From contig CAJTOT010000028.1 of the NCBI GenBank assembly GCA_910577935.1, positions 3,675 through 19,485 of the forward strand: DNA of 15,811 bases. Direction: 5' to 3'. Origin of the DNA: an uncultured Hungatella sp. Its GTDB lineage: Bacteria > Bacillota > Clostridia > Lachnospirales > Lachnospiraceae. This document shows positions 14,160 through 15,811 of this stretch, one piece after another. Both the position numbers and the translations under genes were made by a program. How positions within the stretch are numbered: position 1 is the stretch's first letter; every line of letters begins with the position of its first letter. Below the pieces are notes generated by a model, which saw only the letters and a program-made list of their open reading frames with translations, made no database searches and had not been told where the DNA came from.

Positions 14160-14855
14160 ATGAAAAGAGGAAAAAAATACGTAGAGGCTGCCAAGTTAAT
14201 CGACCGCGCAACTCTTTATGACACAGCAGAAGCCATCGCGCTGGTTAAGAAAGCTGCTGTCGCAAAATTTGACGAGACCGTTGAAGTTCATATCAGGACC
14301 AGCTGTGACGGACGCCATGCGGACCAGCAGATCCGCGGCGCCGTAGTTCTGCCTCACGGAACAGGCAAGACCGTGAGAATCCTGGTATTCGCAAAGGGAG
14401 CCAAGGCCGACGAGGCAGAGGCGGCAGGCGCTGACTATGTAGGAGCCGAGGAACTGATCCCGAAGATCCAGAACGAAGGATGGCTGGATTTCGACGTTGT
14501 AGTTGCCACTCCTGACATGATGGGCGTAGTGGGCCGTCTGGGCCGTGTACTTGGACCCAAGGGCCTGATGCCAAACCCCAAGGCCGGCACTGTAACCATG
14601 GACGTGACCAAGGCCATCAACGAGATCAAAGCCGGTAAGATTGAGTACAGACTTGACAGAACCAATATTATCCACGTGCCGGTAGGAAAGGCTTCTTTCA
14701 CAGAGGAGCAGTTGGCGGACAACTTCCAGACGCTTATGGATGCCATCATCAAGGCAAGACCAACCACACTGAAGGGCGCATATCTCAAGAGCGTCACCCT
14801 GACTTCCACCATGGGACCAGGCGTGAAGCTGAATGTGGCTAAATTCGTGAACTAG
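14160..14855 (+). CDS. rplA: 50S ribosomal protein L1
   Basis: A 231-residue protein of the mobile L1 stalk, which helps release deacylated tRNA from the E site. In many bacteria it also represses its own operon by binding an mRNA copy of its rRNA site. Typical motifs are MKRGKKYVEAAKLID at the N-terminus, LPHGTGKTVRILVFAKG, TPDMMGVVGRLGRVLGPKGL, MPNPKAGTVT and TMGPGVKLN at the end. Length and motifs are standard. AGGAGG (14146-14151) lies 8 bases before the ATG. The hairpins before rplK and before this gene both match an L1 target, so a feedback loop within rplK-rplA is likely. No terminator hairpin is visible after the stop; a new promoter follows. Confidence 0.97.
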   Translation: MKRGKKYVEAAKLIDRATLYDTAEAIALVKKAAVAKFDETVEVHIRTSCDGRHADQQIRGAVVLPHGTGKTVRILVFAKGAKADEAEAAGADYVGAEELIPKIQNEGWLDFDVVVATPDMMGVVGRLGRVLGPKGLMPNPKAGTVTMDVTKAINEIKAGKIEYRLDRTNIIHVPVGKASFTEEQLADNFQTLMDAIIKARPTTLKGAYLKSVTLTSTMGPGVKLNVAKFVN

Positions 14856-14875
14856 GAATTGGTGTTACTTTTTTG

Positions 14876-14905
14876 TTGACAATCCCTATATATTTGTGTT
14901 AGACT
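14876..14905 (+). promoter_or_regulatory. Sigma-A promoter of rplJ
   Basis: Perfect TTGACA (14876-14881), an 18-base spacer and an extended -10 TGT-TAGACT (TAGACT 14900-14905), 20 bases after the rplA stop. Predicted start near 14912, exactly where the L10 leader structure begins. rplJ can therefore be made independently of rplK-rplA. Confidence 0.75.
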
Positions 14906-14910
14906 ATGGA

Positions 14911-15035
14911 GGCACGCAAATGTGCATCCGTGCCGCAGGTCTCCGGACATGCGGCAGAACAAAGTATTGAAGGCCGAAGACAGCAGGTGCCCAAGGGCAT
15001 AAGAAGAACACGCCTGCCGAGGACATGTACAGAAT
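14911..15035 (+). promoter_or_regulatory. L10 ribosomal protein leader
   Basis: The leader matches the known L10 leader plan: a first stem GGCACG/CGTGCC (14911-14916 with 14929-14934), then the conserved CCGAAGACAGCAGG block (from 14974) whose CAGCAGG side pairs with CGCCTGC near 15011. This forms the kink-turn-like L10 site CCTGCCGAGG. A small GCCC/GGGC hairpin lies between. L10(L12) complexes bind this structure and reduce rplJ-rplL expression. Identification is from remembered consensus. Confidence 0.8.
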
Positions 15036-15054
15036 TCACGTCAGTGACTTACAG

Positions 15055-15087
15055 GTCTCTCTGTCTGCGGGCAGGGAGACTTTTTCT
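15055..15087 (+). terminator. Attenuator terminator of the rplJ leader
   Basis: GTCTCTCTG (15055-15063) pairs over all nine bases (one G-U) with CAGGGAGAC (15072-15080), loop of 8, followed directly by TTTTTCTT. It stands between the L10 leader and rplJ, as in other Firmicutes, so L10(L12) binding probably promotes termination here. A further 130 bases of leader follow, with another GGCGG/CCGCC hairpin near 15142-15158. Confidence 0.85.
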
Positions 15088-15220
15088 TCTGCGGGAAGTC
15101 GGTCCTGCAGAATAGAAGCCATTGGGGGCAGGAAGACGCTGCGGCGGGAGATGCCGCCAAAGCGCCTGCGCAACCGTTTTTGGGCGTTCAATACAAATAT
15201 AACAAGGAGGTAAATCATTC

Positions 15221-15712
15221 ATGGCAAAAGTTGAATTAAAGCAGCCTATCGTTGCCGAGATTTCTGAACTTTTAGATGGTGCTCAGACAGCAGTAGTTGT
15301 TGATTACCGCGGCCTGACTGTGGAGCAGGACACGATTCTGCGCAAGCAGCTGAGGGAAGCCGGAGTCACCTACAAGGTGTACAAGAACACCATGATCCGT
15401 TTTGCTGCCAAGGGAACAAAGTTTGAAGCCCTGGGACCGGATCTGGAAGGCCCCACAGCGTTGGCTGTATCAAAGACAGACGCCACAGTGCCGGCAAGAC
15501 TCATCGCCAACTTCGCGAAGACAGCGCCGAAGCTGGAGATCAAGGGCGGTGTTGTAGAGGACACTTACTACGACGCCAAGGGAATGCAGGTAATCGCCAC
15601 CATTCCGTCAAGAGAAGAACTTCTGGGCAAGCTGCTTGGAAGCATCCAGTCCCCGATCACCAACCTGGCCCGCGTCCTGAACCAGATCGCCGAAGCAAAA
15701 GCCGAGGCATGA
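15221..15712 (+). CDS. rplJ: 50S ribosomal protein L10
   Basis: A 163-residue L10, the base of the stalk that holds multiple L12 dimers and recruits translation GTPases. The N-terminal rRNA-binding domain has AQTAVVVDYRGLTVEQ, VTYKVYKNTM and LEGPTALAVS; then IPSREELLGKLLGSIQSPI. The C-terminal helix, ending LARVLNQIAEAKAEA, is the L12 docking helix. AAGGAGG (15203-15209) is 10 bases from the ATG. It has its own promoter, L10 leader and attenuator. The spacer after the stop carries repeats; rplL is expected beyond the window. Confidence 0.97.
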   Translation: MAKVELKQPIVAEISELLDGAQTAVVVDYRGLTVEQDTILRKQLREAGVTYKVYKNTMIRFAAKGTKFEALGPDLEGPTALAVSKTDATVPARLIANFAKTAPKLEIKGGVVEDTYYDAKGMQVIATIPSREELLGKLLGSIQSPITNLARVLNQIAEAKAEA

Positions 15713-15811
15713 TTTTCTTGGCAAGCACGACCGAAGGGAGATGCGAGCCTTAGAAAATCAGCCGTTCGATGACCGAAGGGAATCGAACTTCCCTGACATG
15801 ATTTCTTGGCA
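15708..15811 (+). repeat. Direct and inverted repeats in the spacer after rplJ
   Basis: CATGATTTTCTTGGCA at 15708-15723 (its first bases include the rplJ stop codon) recurs with one base missing at 15797-15811, an 89-base period that may continue outside the window. GACCGAAGGGA occurs at 15729-15739 and 15771-15781. Inverted pairs are also present: GATTTTCT with AGAAAATC (15711-15718 and 15752-15759), GTTCGAT with ATCGAAC, and GGGAA with TTCCC. The spacer is thus two stem-loops and the start of another unit. Its role is unknown; a processing or pausing element between rplJ and rplL is possible. Confidence 0.6.

Noticed and set aside
1..15811. CRISPR arrays, insertion sequences, prophage or integration sites
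   Set aside because: No regularly spaced repeats, transposase or integrase motifs, or tRNA-flanking direct repeats were seen; the only repeats are the short ones listed.

Overview
The window looks like a chromosomal segment of a Firmicutes/Clostridia bacterium, most likely a Lachnospiraceae-type gut anaerobe. The reasons are the GC-rich but clearly Gram-positive style genes with strong AGGAGG ribosome binding sites and sigma-A promoters, a C4 zinc-ribbon L33, meso-diaminopimelate dehydrogenase, and the order rpmG-secE-nusG-rplK-rplA-rplJ. The species assignment is inference; no 16S or other marker is present.

Layout. (1) 1-2857, minus strand: a GH13 oligo-1,6-glucosidase that runs off the left edge, preceded by a CaCA-family cation antiporter. 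The antiporter has a long 5' leader that I recognise as a yybP-ykoY (Mn2+) riboswitch with a terminator/antiterminator platform. (2) 2886-6712, plus strand: ddh (meso-DAP dehydrogenase), followed after 12 bases by a 905-residue protein that joins a TetM/EF-G-like ribosomal GTPase to a Rae1/YacP-like NYN ribonuclease domain. (3) 6768-7981, minus strand: an M20 peptidase/amidohydrolase. It is transcribed divergently, from back-to-back promoters, from (4) 8121-12252, plus strand: two tandem paralogous S9 prolyl-oligopeptidase-family peptidases. (5) 12353-15811, plus strand: the start of the ribosomal protein/transcription cluster. It holds a promoter, a 300-base strongly structured untranslated leader, rpmG, secE, nusG, rplK and rplA, then a new promoter, an L10-type leader with an attenuator, rplJ, and a repeat-bearing spacer that presumably leads to rplL beyond the window.

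How the parts work together. The left half is accessory metabolism (sugar hydrolysis, ion homeostasis, lysine/peptidoglycan precursor synthesis, peptide breakdown). The right half is translation and secretion machinery under RNA-level autoregulation. Each of the rplK and rplA start regions carries a short hairpin resembling the L1-binding stalk of 23S rRNA, and rplJ carries the L10(L12) leader.

The most notable item is the GTPase-NYN fusion at 3995-6712. It places a nuclease of the ribosome A-site mRNA-cleaving Rae1 type on a factor whose family binds the same site, suggesting a single-chain ribosome-targeted mRNA cleavage factor rather than a tetracycline-resistance protein. Other items worth checking are the unassigned structured leader of rpmG-secE-nusG, the duplicated L1-site mimics, and the possibility that the riboswitch-controlled antiporter exports manganese.
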